This document shows positions 48,501 to 57,529 of a stretch of 64,000 bases of DNA, in pieces. Below the pieces are notes generated by a model that worked only from the letters and a program-made list of their open reading frames with translations, searched no databases and was not told the origin of the DNA. The stretch lies in the NCBI RefSeq assembly GCF_963678635.1, contig NC_087070.1, forward strand, positions 33,559,955 through 33,623,954, in the 5' to 3' direction. The DNA comes from Symsagittifera roscoffensis (taxonomy: Eukaryota; Xenacoelomorpha; Acoela; Convolutidae). Position 1 is the stretch's first letter, and the number at the start of each line of letters is the position of its first letter. The position numbers were made by a program, and so were the translations under genes.

Positions 48501-51500
48501 GGCTCATAGACCACCTAACACCATATAGGTTGATGTCCTGAGAGCTAAATAATAAGCGTAACACAAACTAATTTGAATCAAAGACCACCTAAAACCATAT
48601 TGATGCATGTCCTGAGAGCTATATAATGAGTGTAACACTAATTAATATGAATCAAAGACCACCTAACACCATAACGATTCATGTCTTAAGAGCTTTAAAA
48701 AAAGTGTAACACAAACAAATGTGAATCTCAGACCACCTAACAACATATCGGTTTACATCCTGAGTGCTATGTGATAAGTGTAACTCAAAATAATATGAAT
48801 CAAAGACCACCTAACGCCATATCGTTTCATGTCTTAAGAGCTATATAATGAGTGTAACAAAAACTATTGCGAATCACAGACCACCTGAAACCATAGCGGC
48901 TCATGTCCTGAAAGCTATGTGATAAGTTTAACACAACTTAAATTGAATCAAAGACCACTTAACACCATATCGGTTCACGTCCTGAGAGCTATATAATTAG
49001 TTCAACACAAAATAATATGAATCAAAGACCACCCTACACAATATCGGTTCATGTCCTGAGAGCTATATAACAGTAAAACACAAGCTAACCTGAATCAAAG
49101 AGAACCTAACACCATATCGGTTCATAGACTGAGAATTATATTATAAGTGTAACACAAATTAATATAAATCAAAGACGCTCAAACACCATATCGCTTCATG
49201 TCGTGAGAGCCAAATAATAAGTGTAACACAAGTTAATATGAATCAAACACCACCTAACACCATATCAGTTCATGTGTTAAGAGCTATATAATAAGTATAA
49301 CACAATTCAATATGAATCAAAACCGCCTTAATCTTTATCGTTTCAAATCCTGAGAGCTATAGAAAAAATGTAACCCAAACTAATGTGAATCACAAACCAC
49401 CTAACATCATGTCGGTTCATATTCTGAGAGCTATACAATAATTAAAACACAAATAAATATGAATCAAAGACCAACTATTACCATATCGGTTCATGTCTTG
49501 AGAGCTATATAATAAGTGTAACACAAACGAATGTGAATCACAGACCACCTAACACCATATCGGTTCTTGTCTTAAGAGCTATATAGTAAGTGTAACACAA
49601 ACTAATGTGAATCACAAACCACCTAACATCATGTCGGTTCTTATTCTGAGAGCTATACAATAATTGTAACACAAATAAATATGAATCAAAGACCAACTAA
49701 CACCATATCGGTTTATGTCTTGTGAGCTATACAATAAGTGTAACATAAACTAATGTGAATCACGGACCACCTAACACCATATCGGCTCATGTCCTAAGAG
49801 CTAGATAGTAAGTGTAACACAATTTAATATGAATCAAAGACCGCCTTAAACCTTATCGGTTCATATCCTGAGAGCTATATAATAAGTGTAACACAAACCA
49901 ATATGAATCAAAAACCACATACCACCATATCGGTTCATACTCTAGGAGCTATATAATAAGTGTAATACAAATTAATATGAATCAAAGACCAATTAACACC
50001 ATATCGGTTCATGTCTTGAGAGCTATGTAAAAAGTCTGACACAAACTAATGTGATTCACAGACCACCTAACACTATATCGGTTCATGTCTTAAGAGCTAT
50101 ATACTAAGTGTAACACAAACTAATGTGAATCACAGACCACCTAACACCATATCGGTTCATGTGCTAAGAGCTATATAATAAGCTTAACACAATTTAATAT
50201 GAATCAAAGGCCGCCTTACACCATATCGGTTCATGCGTTAAGAGCTTTATAATAAGTGTAACACAAACCAATATGAATCAAAGACCACATACCACCATAT
50301 CGTTTCATACTCTAAGAGCTATATAATAAGTCTAACTTAAATTAATATGAATCAAAGACCAATTAACACCGTATCCTTTCATGTCTTAAGAGCTATATAA
50401 TAAGTGTAACACAAATTAATATGAATCAAAGACCAACACCATATCGGTTCATGTCTTAAGAGCTATATAGTAAGTGTAACACAAACTAATGTGAGTCGCA
50501 GACCACCTTACACCATATCGGTTCATGTGTTAAGAGCTATATAATAAGTGTAACACAAATTAATATGAATCGTGGTCAATTCATCTGTACTCATTGACTT
50601 TCTTCTGACATTCCGAACAAGGAGCCTCAATAGTTGGGGCACTTCTGTTGCCGATTTGGATCAGCTTCCAACTTGCCTGCACCACCTGTGTTGCCTTGTG
50701 TTAGCTTGCCTCGTATGAAAAATAGTCTTCAAAAAATAAAATCTAGCTTTTAAAACTTTTGTTTAACTTTGGGTTAAGATGATGAAAGTTACTAATCGCC
50801 ACTGCATAGTTCTAGCTTGATAAACCTTCATTGCAGCCATTGCATATATAATTAATCATATTTTTATCTCGGAAAAGGGGCTGGAACACAATTCGCGACT
50901 AGGTTCTAATAAAACAATACTTTTAAACGACTCAAGAGCGGGCGAAAAAACGGAATTGATTGTGGTAAAAAGCCTTGCTGAAAATATTCACAATTCGCAG
51001 AAACTTCTGAAAGAATAGAAGAATAAATTTTTAATATGGTTTGTAGAGAGTTCAGAAAATTAATTGGCTTAACTAAAAGTTGGTCCTCAAAAAAATTATT
51101 AAATTTCCAAGATTGATAACAAAGAACACAATAGTTCTACCACACCTCAAAATTTTACTTCAAATGTTTTCAATCTTTTGGAGTTAACTAATACATTGGA
51201 GGAACTTGCCCATAGAATCCAAATACAAATATGGCCTACAAAAAACGCCGATAAGTCTATCAATTTTTGTCCATGCAACACAAAAACAAACCGTGTTTTG
51301 GCCGCAGATTCAAAATTACATACGGATTTTGAAATACTATTCTGAGAAATATTGATAATGTATTTGCATTTTTTTTTGCTTAAATCTGCTGCTTTTACTG
51401 AATCAAGCTATTTTATGACCATTGACAAACATTAGAAAATTGGCGGAAATTTTTGTCGATTCTGGTATGCCTAGAGTGTCTAGAAATTGTTCTCAGAAGT

Positions 51501-54500
51501 TTTAACTTAGCTTTTCCACTAGTTGTCTCAGTGCCTTTTACTGACGAAAAATTCAAGATACGATCTATTGCCACCCATAATTACATATTTTCCCTTATGA
51601 TTTTCAATCATGCCCGCATAATTTAGCTGTAGCTCTTGACCAGGCTGCGTGAGCAGTGGTAGAGGTTCAAAGTCAAATTTCGGCGTTAGGTATTCTGCGT
51701 TCTTACCATATTTAGTGCAACTACGACTTTCTTCTGCAAAGTTTACTATGTCTTTATGCATGTGCGGCCATCACAGGTATCGCAAAATTTCCATTATTTT
51801 TCTCGGCCTGGGCGTCCTTTGTGTAATCTCTTCATGACCACTGGACATATCTGCACTATTACCTCAAGGTAATTGTCGACCAAAATGCACTAGTCTACCA
51901 CAGCCATCTGGTTCCAGAGCGCGTTCGTGTACAGTCCCATGAGTTGGAATCCCTGCTTGTCACCTTTCTCCACCACTCTTCTAATTCTATCAGTCCACGA
52001 GTCTTCCAAAGTAGAATCCACCATCAGATTTTTGCAGAACAATCTCGATAGATTTGACAGCCCTTCTTTCCACAGCTGCTTTGACGTTCAAAAAATCTCT
52101 TTTTGAGACACATGGCTACTTCACGTTTTTTTCCTGAGTGTCCTTGTCGTTTTTGTGTGTAGTGAGATCCACCTCGAGCACTTGGATTGAGTCTTGAATC
52201 AGTCTGTTCGATTTGTTTAGATTTTATTTGGTTTAAATCTCATCTATGGTAGATTCTAGTTCGTGGTTACTGCTGGGTGGTTTCCTCGATCTTCCCTAAT
52301 AAATAGCCAGAAAGAAAGCAACTGATTGTCCACCTCTCAATGTTCTTTGCTGAATATATCCCATTTGACTCTGTATTGCGGTTGTCTTCTTTCGCTCTCC
52401 GAACTGTCCCGGTTCCTCCTGCTTCTTCTGATTATTTTTCTTGTTCTTTTGAGGATTTCGTCACCTGTTCCTCTTCCGAAACGTCATTCGTATTGCTCAA
52501 AGATCTCTGCAGCAGGGATCTTAAGGTTTTTTTGCGGCTTTCTCTCCTCCATTTTTTTCTGGTGCATCTGACCATCAGTCGTAGCATTTATACTGATTTC
52601 TTTTTTTATACTCTCATTTGCGGTTTGATTGTTCCTTTTTGTGATTTTTTTTTAAAATTATTTCCCACCAGCTGATTTGGAGTTAAAATAAGCGAAAAAA
52701 CTTATTTGCAAGAGAGAGCTGCCGTTAATGCAGTTTTGACGGTCGCAAAAGTCGATATATTCAATTCCGGTCGAGCTTTGTTCTTTTTTGACCAATTTGG
52801 TTGCGATGGCAACCGCTGAATGACGTATTGAGCACTTCACTTGTTTTCAATGTTCTAGAATGTTCTAGAAAGTTTTTGTCCTGGTTCAGCAAAAACCTTT
52901 TCACAAGCCTACTGCACATCCAGTCTACTGCTATGTGAAAAGCATCGAGTGCCGTAACTACTAACTTTTCGTCCGATACTGATTCGGGCCATGGTTCCCC
53001 ATTTGTTTCCCTGGATGATAGATAGTTCGCTATCCTAATTTTTCAACCGTTGTATGAACAGGTAAACCTAGTTAATATGTTTTAATTGACCTATTCACGT
53101 CCAGAGCCGAGGTTAGGGCTTTATGATCAGTTGATATGGTGATTTTTCGCCTAGGAGATTTATTATATCTATCCACCGCCCACACCAATGCAAGATTTTC
53201 TAATTCGTTTTTCGATTTTTTTTTCTGGTGTGTTCAAGTATCTGTAGGCGAATGATATTGGTGTCCGTTTCTCTTCTTCTCATTTTTTTTCTAAGAAGGC
53301 TCGTAGACTTTAATGGCTGGGTTCAAATTTGATTCGTGTTCCTTTTTTCGAATCGTAATAATGTTTTTGAGAAATCTTTGCCACTGATTTAATTTCAATG
53401 ATAATTGTGTATTCATCTCCCCATTCAAATTTGCCAAGGGGGTCAAGTTTTTCAACTTCTTTTTAAGTATTTTTTTTCAGTATTGATCTATGTTTTTCCG
53501 TTAGACTCGCCCCGTTTGGTACAAACTTTGAGAGATAATTTATACTGCCTAAGAACGACCGATGATGTTTTAAAATTGCAGGGGGCGGATTTTGTGATTT
53601 TGGCGTGAAACCTGAAATTGATAGATGGTGACCCAACCAATTTAATTTGTTTTTGAAGAATTCGGATTTCGAAATTATTAATGATAGATTTTCTCTATCA
53701 GATTTTTTGATGACTTTGCTTACAATTTTTTCATATCCACTTTTTCCTCTTTTGATGAATAAGATTGTCGCCCAGAGAGCAAAATGTGCTCTCATCGTGA
53801 TTAAATGTTCTGTTCATGGCTTTTTAGAAATCGGCCGGCATGTCCGCTGACCCATAAAATTATTTTAAATTATAGGTTTTCCTGGCGTTACCTCCTATTA
53901 TGATGATATTACTTTGTCTTGGTGCGTCAGGAGCTAATTTTAGGAGCGTCAGGAGCTATAACTTGCCCATTTTCTGTTCAGTAGTAATCTGACTCATTCA
54001 ATCGAGCAGTTCGTCAATATTCGGCATTTGGTATTTGTTTTTAAACAGTTGCGGGTTTATTGCTTTGGTGTCAAATACTTCCGTTTTGACGTTTTGGCGT
54101 TTTAACTTGAAATTGATTAGGGGTTCTCCTCTCTTTTTCTTGAATCGGGTTAAAGTGGTAATTGAATTTCTGGCTAAATATGTGATTTTTCCTGTCGTTC
54201 AAACACTTGTTTAAATTTGAAAAATGATTCTAACCTGTCGATTAATTGCACAGTAGCAAAGTTTGGACAAATCCTGAGGAGCTGGTCGTTGTTTGGTAGA
54301 AATGCCCATTAGTCCCTGGAAGTCCAGTCTCATTATAGTTCTGGTTCTTTTTTCTGTGACCAGGAACGGTGCTTCAAAGCATCAAAGTTTGTCTTCAAAA
54401 CTCCAAGAGTTAGTATAGTTTTTTTTTGTTATCAACAAATTAGGCTGCCATATTAGGTTTTTCCGAGGGATAAGTTTTGATTTCCGGAATTATCAATGAT

Positions 54501-56700
54501 TTCTTTTGTTGTTACCCAGTTGAGAAACGATATTGGACTGCCCGTCTCTTTTGTTAGTTGTATTATTTGATTTTCTATCCAGCCAGTGCCTTCGACTACT
54601 TCTTTTTTTTGACTTCGTGTCTCTTAGTAGGTGAATTATCTGAACTACAACCTCTTTTTTTCCTAATTTGTTATGATTAAAAATCTTTTCCTGAAAAAAC
54701 TCTGTGGTTTTTTTCCTCACCGGGATGTTTGTTTTGAGTGAAAAAGCCTCGACTTTGTCACAGTAAACAAAATCTTCAATAATCACTTAAACACTTTTTC
54801 TCTGATCTCTTTGAGTCATCAGTTACTTCGCTTTCTTGCTGTGATCTACACATTTTTGCAAATTATTTTTAATCGTAGTCGTTTTTGCTTGTTTTCCCCT
54901 GCGCTACGCAGGTTTTTAAGCGTTCTTCTAAAAAATACCTACCGCAACTCCTGCACGGTTTCACGGTTTCTTATGTATACACGAACTGTATTCTGTAATT
55001 ATTTTGCTTTGTATTGGAGGTTTTTATTTTCTTCCGTTCGATTTTCGTACTGCAAATGTTGGTTCTTGTTTTATCGTGAAAACCATACTCCATTTTGTTT
55101 ATGCTCCTGCAGGTGCTTTTGCGTTTGTTTTTTGAAATGCCATTGATGTATGTTTGCTTTGTTCAAAATTGATTGCTCTTTTGTGCAGCTCCTCTGATGA
55201 AAAAGGTTCATAAGTCAACGTATCTAGAAGTCTATTGTTTCCCATCTTAGAAATGAATAAATCAGGTACGGTCTCATCTTCAAGAGTTGATGCCTCAAGA
55301 ATCGAATTTTTTTGTAGGAAACTTTTCTTGCTTTCCGCTTCTAGGAATAGGAAAATCTTGACTCCATTTTTCTCAACTTCATTTAGCAGATGTTGTGACC
55401 TACTCTCGGGCCCCAGAATCTTCGTTGTTCTTTTTCTTGCAGAACTCAGTCTAGGTACAATTTGTCTCTTAGTTCTCTCCCTACAATGGGCCCAGCATTT
55501 TTGCCTTACCTCGGAGTTTCAGGTCTAGGAGGCGGTTCCTCGAATACCTCTTTCGGATCCTTCAGCAATTTTTCTGGGTTAACGTTTTCCTTGACTGTTA
55601 CCGCTATCAAAAACTGTTACCAAGGTGGATCTAAAATCACTGACGCCCGAAACACTGGTATCCTCATGTCCTTGCGATTGTCCTGCGCTGAGAACCTTGC
55701 TGGCTGCCCCATGGGATAATCTAACGGATCTTCAATCATTACGAGGCCAAACTGTGCATTTGTGCATTGTAAGCGGATTCCGCAACAAGGACGCTCCCTT
55801 TGTTCTTCTTTTGTTCTCTACTTTCCTTTGATCGTTCCGACAAAATTTTAACATGCTTAAAGACTTGTCTCTGGAATCCAGGAACATACAGACAAAAAAC
55901 TGTGCTCCTATCCAGTGCACAGCTTGGCCTCGTAATGATTTAGTTAACAATTTTAACCAGAAGTTCTTGAAACTAGTTTTGATCTTTTATGATTTATGCA
56001 GCTCGTAAGCTAGCTCTTAACGCAGTCTAACTTGCAGATTCTTGCTATAATTTAGTCAAAGGTGACCTTGACATAAATTTAATAGATCATAAATATTCAC
56101 ATAAAAATTCAGCTCAAGGTAACTGCCAGCGCAGTGCCACAGTCTCCCAAATCTGCGTTGTCTGTTGATTACAGTTAACTTATAGCTAGCCAAAGTTCAA
56201 TTTTTACTCTAAAAGTATATTCCATCATCTTTCGAGCTCATAAGATTTTGATTAGTCGTTTTAGATGTTCTGTGAAACTCGGAGCAAATTTGGAAAAATT
56301 CAGGGGCAAAGTCTAAAGAATCCAGACCATTACGAAAACACATGAACTGGGTTTGGTAAAATTTTAGCTGGGGAAAAATTCTAAATCTGAGTTTAATTTG
56401 GGTCCTTTATTCTTCAGAGTCTTCAATTGATATCAGCTCTGATTGAGTCATGAGAAAAAAAAACAGAATTAGAAATAAAAAACTGAGGTTTTTGCGTTTA
56501 AAATTGAAGATTTAAGTAACGACTCTCCTCTTTCGGGTTTCAACATCAATGGCCTGAAGTCTAACAAATCGAACTGGCAAATGAGCTTCTGAAACTAATC
56601 CTAACTTCTGTTCTGGAACCAGGGTAATTTTTGAGACAGCTGCTGTAATTTTAAGATAAAACATAAATAGAAATAGAATAGATAATTGAGTCATGACCAT
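27418..56700 (-). CDS. Protein O-glucosyltransferase 2/3-like (KDELC-type), whole gene
   Basis: Eight exons on the minus strand, in order 56700-56521, 40471-40245, 38417-38206, 34058-33981, 33101-32929, 32463-32179, 27853-27598 and 27519-27418, sum to about 504 codons, the usual size of POGLUT2/POGLUT3. The product has a signal peptide, a filamin-like domain, a Cys-rich linker and a GT90/CAP10 catalytic domain. The family transfers glucose from UDP-glucose to EGF-like repeats (for example in Notch and fibrillin) in the ER lumen. From exon 2 to exon 8 every junction has AG/GT borders and matching phase, and no exon carries a stop. Exon 1 to exon 2 is phase-incompatible, so a small exon or other boundary is missing in the 16-kb first intron. 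The C-terminus lacks a KDEL-type signal. POGLUT2 and POGLUT3 cannot be separated here. Confidence 0.88.
27598..27853 (-). CDS. POGLUT2/3-like exon 7
   Basis: Acceptor GTTTAG, donor CAG/GTAATT. The first base completes the Arg of AAYR from exon 6. It encodes LLAGNSVVFKHESNYYEHFY, HYIPFHANLSDL, the WARDND segment and IYCYYY, the last third of the GT90 domain that shapes the nucleotide-sugar site in this family. Confidence 0.9.
27929..28375. mobile_element. Foldback MITE, 447 bp, with 9-bp target duplication
   Basis: About 70-bp terminal inverted repeats face each other. Each holds two copies of CCCAAATGGCATAA-like units (GATGGCATAATTCCCAAATG at left, ATGCCATTTGGGAAG at right). The 9-bp sequence CGATTGTAT flanks the element directly at 27920-27928 and 28376-28384. 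Long inverted repeats with 9-bp duplications are typical of MULE-type elements. The central part has no coding capacity. It lies in intron 6 of the POGLUT-like gene. Confidence 0.8.
28526..29607. mobile_element. TA-flanked 1.1-kb non-autonomous DNA element, copy B
   Basis: Ends CCCCCACTCAGTAAAAAG and (inverted) CCCGCACTCAGTAAAAAG are flanked by TA at 28524-28525 and 29608-29609. As in copy A (25673-26767), ATTATAATCGATTATAAT-like units crowd both subterminal zones, and the total length is similar (1,082 against 1,095 bp). The middle (about 28880-29280) is unique, with GAGGCGGATCTAGGAC. No transposase. It lies within intron 6. Confidence 0.75.
29610..31340. other. Intron 6 remainder, with one copy of a dispersed repeat
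   Basis: About 30890-31085 is related to 39293-39425: shared GGAATATTTGTGCTCGGTGT and, about 130-170 bases on, CAACGACTCCCTG against CATCGACTCCCTG. At 30560-30720 repeated CAGACATG and CCTGCC words resemble the 42-bp minisatellite that follows. No gene is visible. Confidence 0.45.
31345..31640. repeat. 42-bp minisatellite, about seven copies
   Basis: Units of 42 bases contain CATGTATCCTGCAGGTGTGA then GCATGTTCAGTTCAGGCATG. Since 42 is a multiple of three, long frames stay open on both strands (14-residue repeats such as SMFSSGMIMYPAGV). Intronic position and symmetry argue against a gene. Confidence 0.9.
32179..32463 (-). CDS. POGLUT2/3-like exon 6
   Basis: Acceptor AAATTCAG, donor TACAG/GTTCAA. 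It encodes RGRDSRKERLELVRLAKRYP, LDAGLTNYFFF and YQINMDGTVAAYR, the most conserved stretch of the GT90 family. The insertion RRAGEEEELGK is longer and more acidic than in vertebrate relatives. Confidence 0.92.
32929..33101 (-). CDS. POGLUT2/3-like exon 5
   Basis: Acceptor TTTTCAAG, donor TTCA/GTGAGT (phase 2, restored by exon 6). It encodes VKLEDTEFVMNLGDWP, the hallmark NLGDWP, then WGGSKDTRDISVPTWDL, matching family blocks SWCGS and DIVMPTYDL. Confidence 0.92.
33102..33980. other. Intron 4, with one copy of a dispersed inverted-repeat family
   Basis: At 33200-33262 the sequence GTTCTAAGTTGGAACTTTTAG...GCAGCACTTGGTC is a diverged copy of units at 34235-34360 and, inverted, at 38010-38125. 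Nothing else is recognisable. Confidence 0.4.
33981..34058 (-). CDS. POGLUT2/3-like exon 4 (26 codons)
   Basis: A 78-nt exon between CTTTTCAG and CAAG/GTGAGC, both good splice sites, phase 0 at each end. LYRRQYGKHGDFKKF and DEIFLSLLRK align with the family block that links the Cys-rich linker to the GT90 domain. It is too short to be found by open-frame length alone. Confidence 0.9.
34180..34385. repeat. Dispersed repeat copy ending in a G-run
   Basis: GTTCTAAGTCGGAATTTTCA, ATCAAGCATTTTGTAAGCAG and GCTGGGGTGGAAGATTTT match, inverted, the stretch about 38010-38125 and its two duplicates at 43460-43590 and 46090-46215. It ends in about 18 G from 34364. Confidence 0.6.
34656..36788 (+). mobile_element. 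MULE DNA transposon, 2.13 kb, 9-bp target duplication
   Basis: GTTTTAATC occurs directly at both borders (34647-34655, 36789-36797). The outer 49 bases of each end match in inverted orientation at 35 positions without gaps, both containing GCAAGCGAC. A 33-bp minisatellite (AAGCGTCAATTAGC words, about 34737-34820) sits near the left end. The element inserted in intron 3 of the POGLUT-like gene and carries a decayed transposase on the + strand. Confidence 0.9.
35100..36540 (+). pseudogene. MULE transposase with FLYWCH zinc finger, decayed
   Basis: Blocks in order but in several frames: FLYWCH-type finger (GKQQLVHDGE then SSWRCAKRLSKIC, 35108-35225), LPKYKSLARTLQRQRA (about 35550), the first acidic region HGDGNFKAF (about 35765), YIRAFRQLKEMNPGLEP and DIRKALTNTFQKVF (35880-35985), CFFHFA-x-TIWRK (36005-36040), then ISLWNQFENA and the hallmark NSVEGWH (36265-36345), FLRKEQSLWENK to about 36450. 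This is the layout of metazoan MULE transposases. Several stops and frame shifts make it inactive. Confidence 0.9.
36798..38205. other. Intron 3 remainder: perfect hairpin and dispersed repeat
   Basis: A perfect 17-bp stem (TTTTGAAGCAAGATTTT, 37318-37334, with its complement 37344-37360) has a 9-nt loop and lies between ACCGCTCAAACCGCTCA repeats. From about 37635 onward the sequence is collinear with 43060-43690 and 45690-46320. It is the older copy of the segmentally duplicated block. Confidence 0.6.
38206..38417 (-). CDS. POGLUT2/3-like exon 3 (functional copy)
   Basis: Acceptor TTTTTAAG, donor ACCAG/GTTAGC. It encodes GLLAEECPCPHNDPNVW, ECPPGDYFGQIQLDFQTFP and EVPERFNRSHSMIHYTVKDN, the Cys-rich linker of POGLUT2/3. 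Phases fit exon 2 (GAT, Asp) and exon 4. Two duplicated copies upstream are broken. Confidence 0.92.
39457..39983. repeat. Large inverted repeat 1, arms ~245 bp, loop 32 nt
   Basis: From CAGTTTTTTGCAAATTTCTG at the left to CTAGAAATTTGCAAAAACT at the right the arms are complementary throughout with modest divergence. At the centre the stem CCAAAATTTATAGATT/AATCTATAAATTTTCG encloses ATCGAATAGTTTTTGGGAAA and AGAAAATACTGAG (39703-39734). Open frames on both strands starting with the same residues are a consequence of the inversion. Confidence 0.85.
39983..40117. repeat. Inverted repeat 2, arms ~50 bp, same loop as repeat 1
   Basis: AGATTGCCCGTATATCAGGG at the left pairs with CCCTGATATACGAGCAGTCT at the right, and the inner CATGCCCCTGAATCTCT with AGAGATTAAGGGACATG. 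The loop at 40034-40064 is ATCGAATAGTTTTTGGGAAA plus AGAAAACACTG, nearly identical to the loop of the neighbouring repeat although the stems are unrelated. Confidence 0.85.
40245..40471 (-). CDS. POGLUT2/3-like exon 2 (filamin-like domain, functional copy)
   Basis: Acceptor CTGTTCCAG, donor TATCCAG/GTTTGC. It encodes VGTVTFSLHNSL, EVLDYQDGSYIIRWKMYASS and VVALNGSEV, matching the Ig-fold filamin repeat before the GT90 domain of POGLUT2/3 (family DGSF-VRYRMYAS). The 227-nt exon needs two bases from the previous exon and leaves one, which exon 3 completes. Confidence 0.9.
40566..41220. mobile_element. Tc1/mariner-like palindromic MITE, copy 1
   Basis: Ends CCGTGCTGATTTAAATTAAC and, inverted, CAGTGCTGATTTAAATTAAC are flanked by TA (40564-40565, 41221-41222), the target site and terminal motif of Tc1/mariner elements. 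The whole 655 bp folds as one long hairpin (arms about 310 bp; for example GTCGATCACAG against CTGTGATCGAC). No transposase. Confidence 0.8.
41221..43045. repeat. 74-bp satellite, block 1, about 24 copies
   Basis: Units of ~74 bp contain ATGAATCAAAGACCACCTAA, CACCATATCGGTTCATGTCC, TGAGAGCTATATAATAAGTG and TAACACAAATTA. Copies diverge by substitutions and small indels. Several runs (for example 41380-41660 and 42170-42850) are related at higher order. Confidence 0.9.
43685..43901 (-). pseudogene. Relic copy b of POGLUT2/3-like exon 3
   Basis: Homologous to 38206-38417. One base is lost in the FNRS-H region (AGAGGGC against AGAGTGGC), which shifts the frame, and the donor ACCAG/GTTAGC has become ACCAGTTTAGC. 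Acceptor AAG is kept. Confidence 0.85.
44195..44417 (-). pseudogene. Relic copy b of POGLUT2/3-like exon 2
   Basis: Homologous to 40245-40471. An extra base after GGCACAGT shifts the frame to an early TAG, and the donor is gone because the sequence joins directly to intron sequence (GTGTATCATCAGC). Confidence 0.85.
44510..45238. mobile_element. Tc1/mariner-like palindromic MITE, copy 2
   Basis: 729 bp flanked by TA. Removing it together with one TA restores GAGAGCTATATAATAAGTG, an intact 74-bp satellite junction, which proves insertion into the satellite. Arms as in copy 1. Confidence 0.85.
46313..46529 (-). pseudogene. Relic copy c of POGLUT2/3-like exon 3
   Basis: Same lesions as copy b, plus loss of the acceptor (TTTAAATATGG where copy a has TTAAGATGG). 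CPSPYNDPNVW remains readable. Confidence 0.85.
46823..47045 (-). pseudogene. Relic copy c of POGLUT2/3-like exon 2
   Basis: Identical lesions to copy b: a +1 shift after GGCACAGT and no donor. Confidence 0.85.
47138..47866. mobile_element. Tc1/mariner-like palindromic MITE, copy 3
   Basis: Duplicate of copy 2, displaced by 2,628 bp, with the same TA borders. It was carried by the segmental duplication rather than inserted independently. Confidence 0.85.
48316..48474. mobile_element. Truncated right end of the Tc1-like MITE
   Basis: TTACACCGCATTAATTTTGC through AATTTAAATCAGCACTG followed by TA: only the right arm is present, embedded in the satellite. Confidence 0.75.
48475..50572. repeat. 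74-bp satellite, block 2, about 28 copies
   Basis: Same monomer as block 1, with variants such as TGTCTTAAGAGC and GTGAATCACAGACC. It ends abruptly after TATGAATC near 50572. Confidence 0.9.
50573..51510. other. Intron 1 stretch without recognisable feature
   Basis: No coding pattern. It lies between the satellite and the retroelement relic. It could be the decayed 3' part of that relic, but I see no terminal repeat. Confidence 0.35.
51515..55730 (-). mobile_element. Decayed Ty3/gypsy-type retroelement, minus strand
   Basis: Integrase traces lie at 51528-51840 (MHKDIVNFAEESRSC, FEPLPLLTQPGQELQLNYAG). Reverse transcriptase thumb-type traces lie at 53463-53795 (ISKSEFFKNKLNWLGHHLS, SFLGSINYLSKFVPN). 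Gag-like Lys/Gln-rich remnants lie at about 55150-55540. Order on the minus strand is gag, RT, integrase, as in Ty3/gypsy. Many stops and shifts; no terminal repeats found. It sits in intron 1 in the same orientation as the host gene. Confidence 0.75.
55734..55942. mobile_element. MITE of ~209 bp with 25-bp inverted ends
   Basis: AATCATTACGAGGCCAAACT at the left and (inverted) AATCATTACGAGGCCAAGCT at the right, both continuing GTGCA. It contains GCGGATTCCGC and the TGGAATCC motif. The half at 24413-24487 is another copy. No coding capacity. Confidence 0.7.
55943..56520. other. Intron 1, promoter-proximal part
   Basis: Plain AT-rich sequence downstream of exon 1 with no recognised feature. 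A missing small exon joining exon 1 to exon 2 could be anywhere from here to 40472. Confidence 0.4.
56521..56700 (-). CDS. POGLUT2/3-like exon 1 (signal peptide)
   Basis: It starts at ATG 56700, with an in-frame TAG directly upstream. A hydrophobic N-terminus (SILFLFMFYL then ITAAVS) is a good signal peptide. LPVRFVRLQAIDVET matches the family's LPARYFYIQAVD. The exon end is placed at AGAGTC/GTTACT, a weak donor, by loss of the frame beyond it. The phase (0) does not fit exon 2. Confidence 0.75.
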
Positions 56701-57529
56701 CTAAAATTGGACGTTAGAGAATAAGTTGGTGATAAAGCGAATCAAGCAATTACTTATTCACATAAAGCTTTTCCTTTTATATCGATTAAACGTATCGCAG
56801 CCAATTGTTTCCATACTGCATGAATGTTTATATTTTAAAGATGCGCATTGCAAAAAAATCACCTGTAGTTCTACCAGATAGTATAATGATTAGACATCAT
56901 ATCACGGAAAAGGCCAACACATGAACTGTTTGCTGTTTGAAAAAATCGCTGCTGTGATCATAATTATAAGAAATGCATCCAATTTTCAGTCTGGTTTTCT
57001 GGACTGGTAAATGTTGTCTCGCACATCTAATAAGGAGCACGAATCAACGTACGGGTCATACATCAAGAGATGCAGCGAAAAACAGATCATTATGGAATCA
57101 CATTATATAAGCCGAATAGGTGAATAGTTTTCTTTCCTGGAGTAGGCTCTTAAGTTTTCCTATTGAGATGTGTGTTATTGCCAATAAATCACCATGTTGT
57201 TATCAGATAGCAGAACGATTCAAATTCAACTGAAATTGCCACCCCCACCTCCACTCACAAATATGCACCTTTAGTTGATTCAAATACGGCGTGATTGAAT
57301 GAAAAATGAAGGTTCATGCGCTGTTTGATAAGTTTTATAGTCCAAATATCAGTCACTAATAATGCATATAATTGTTTATGTTGTCTAAACTCACTCAAAT
57401 ACTCACAAAAAGACTATTATGGAACCTGATCTAAACTACATTTTATGATTGGATAATTTAGATATTTTACCAATGTAAAGTATTTAATATTAACCAATCA
57501 TGATCCATCTAACTAACAACCCACTTATT
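56701..57529. other. 5' flank of the POGLUT-like gene
   Basis: About 830 bp between the start codon on the minus strand and the retrotransposon on the plus strand. Any promoter of the gene must lie here or in the LTR. No TATA or other element can be assigned with confidence. Confidence 0.35.
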
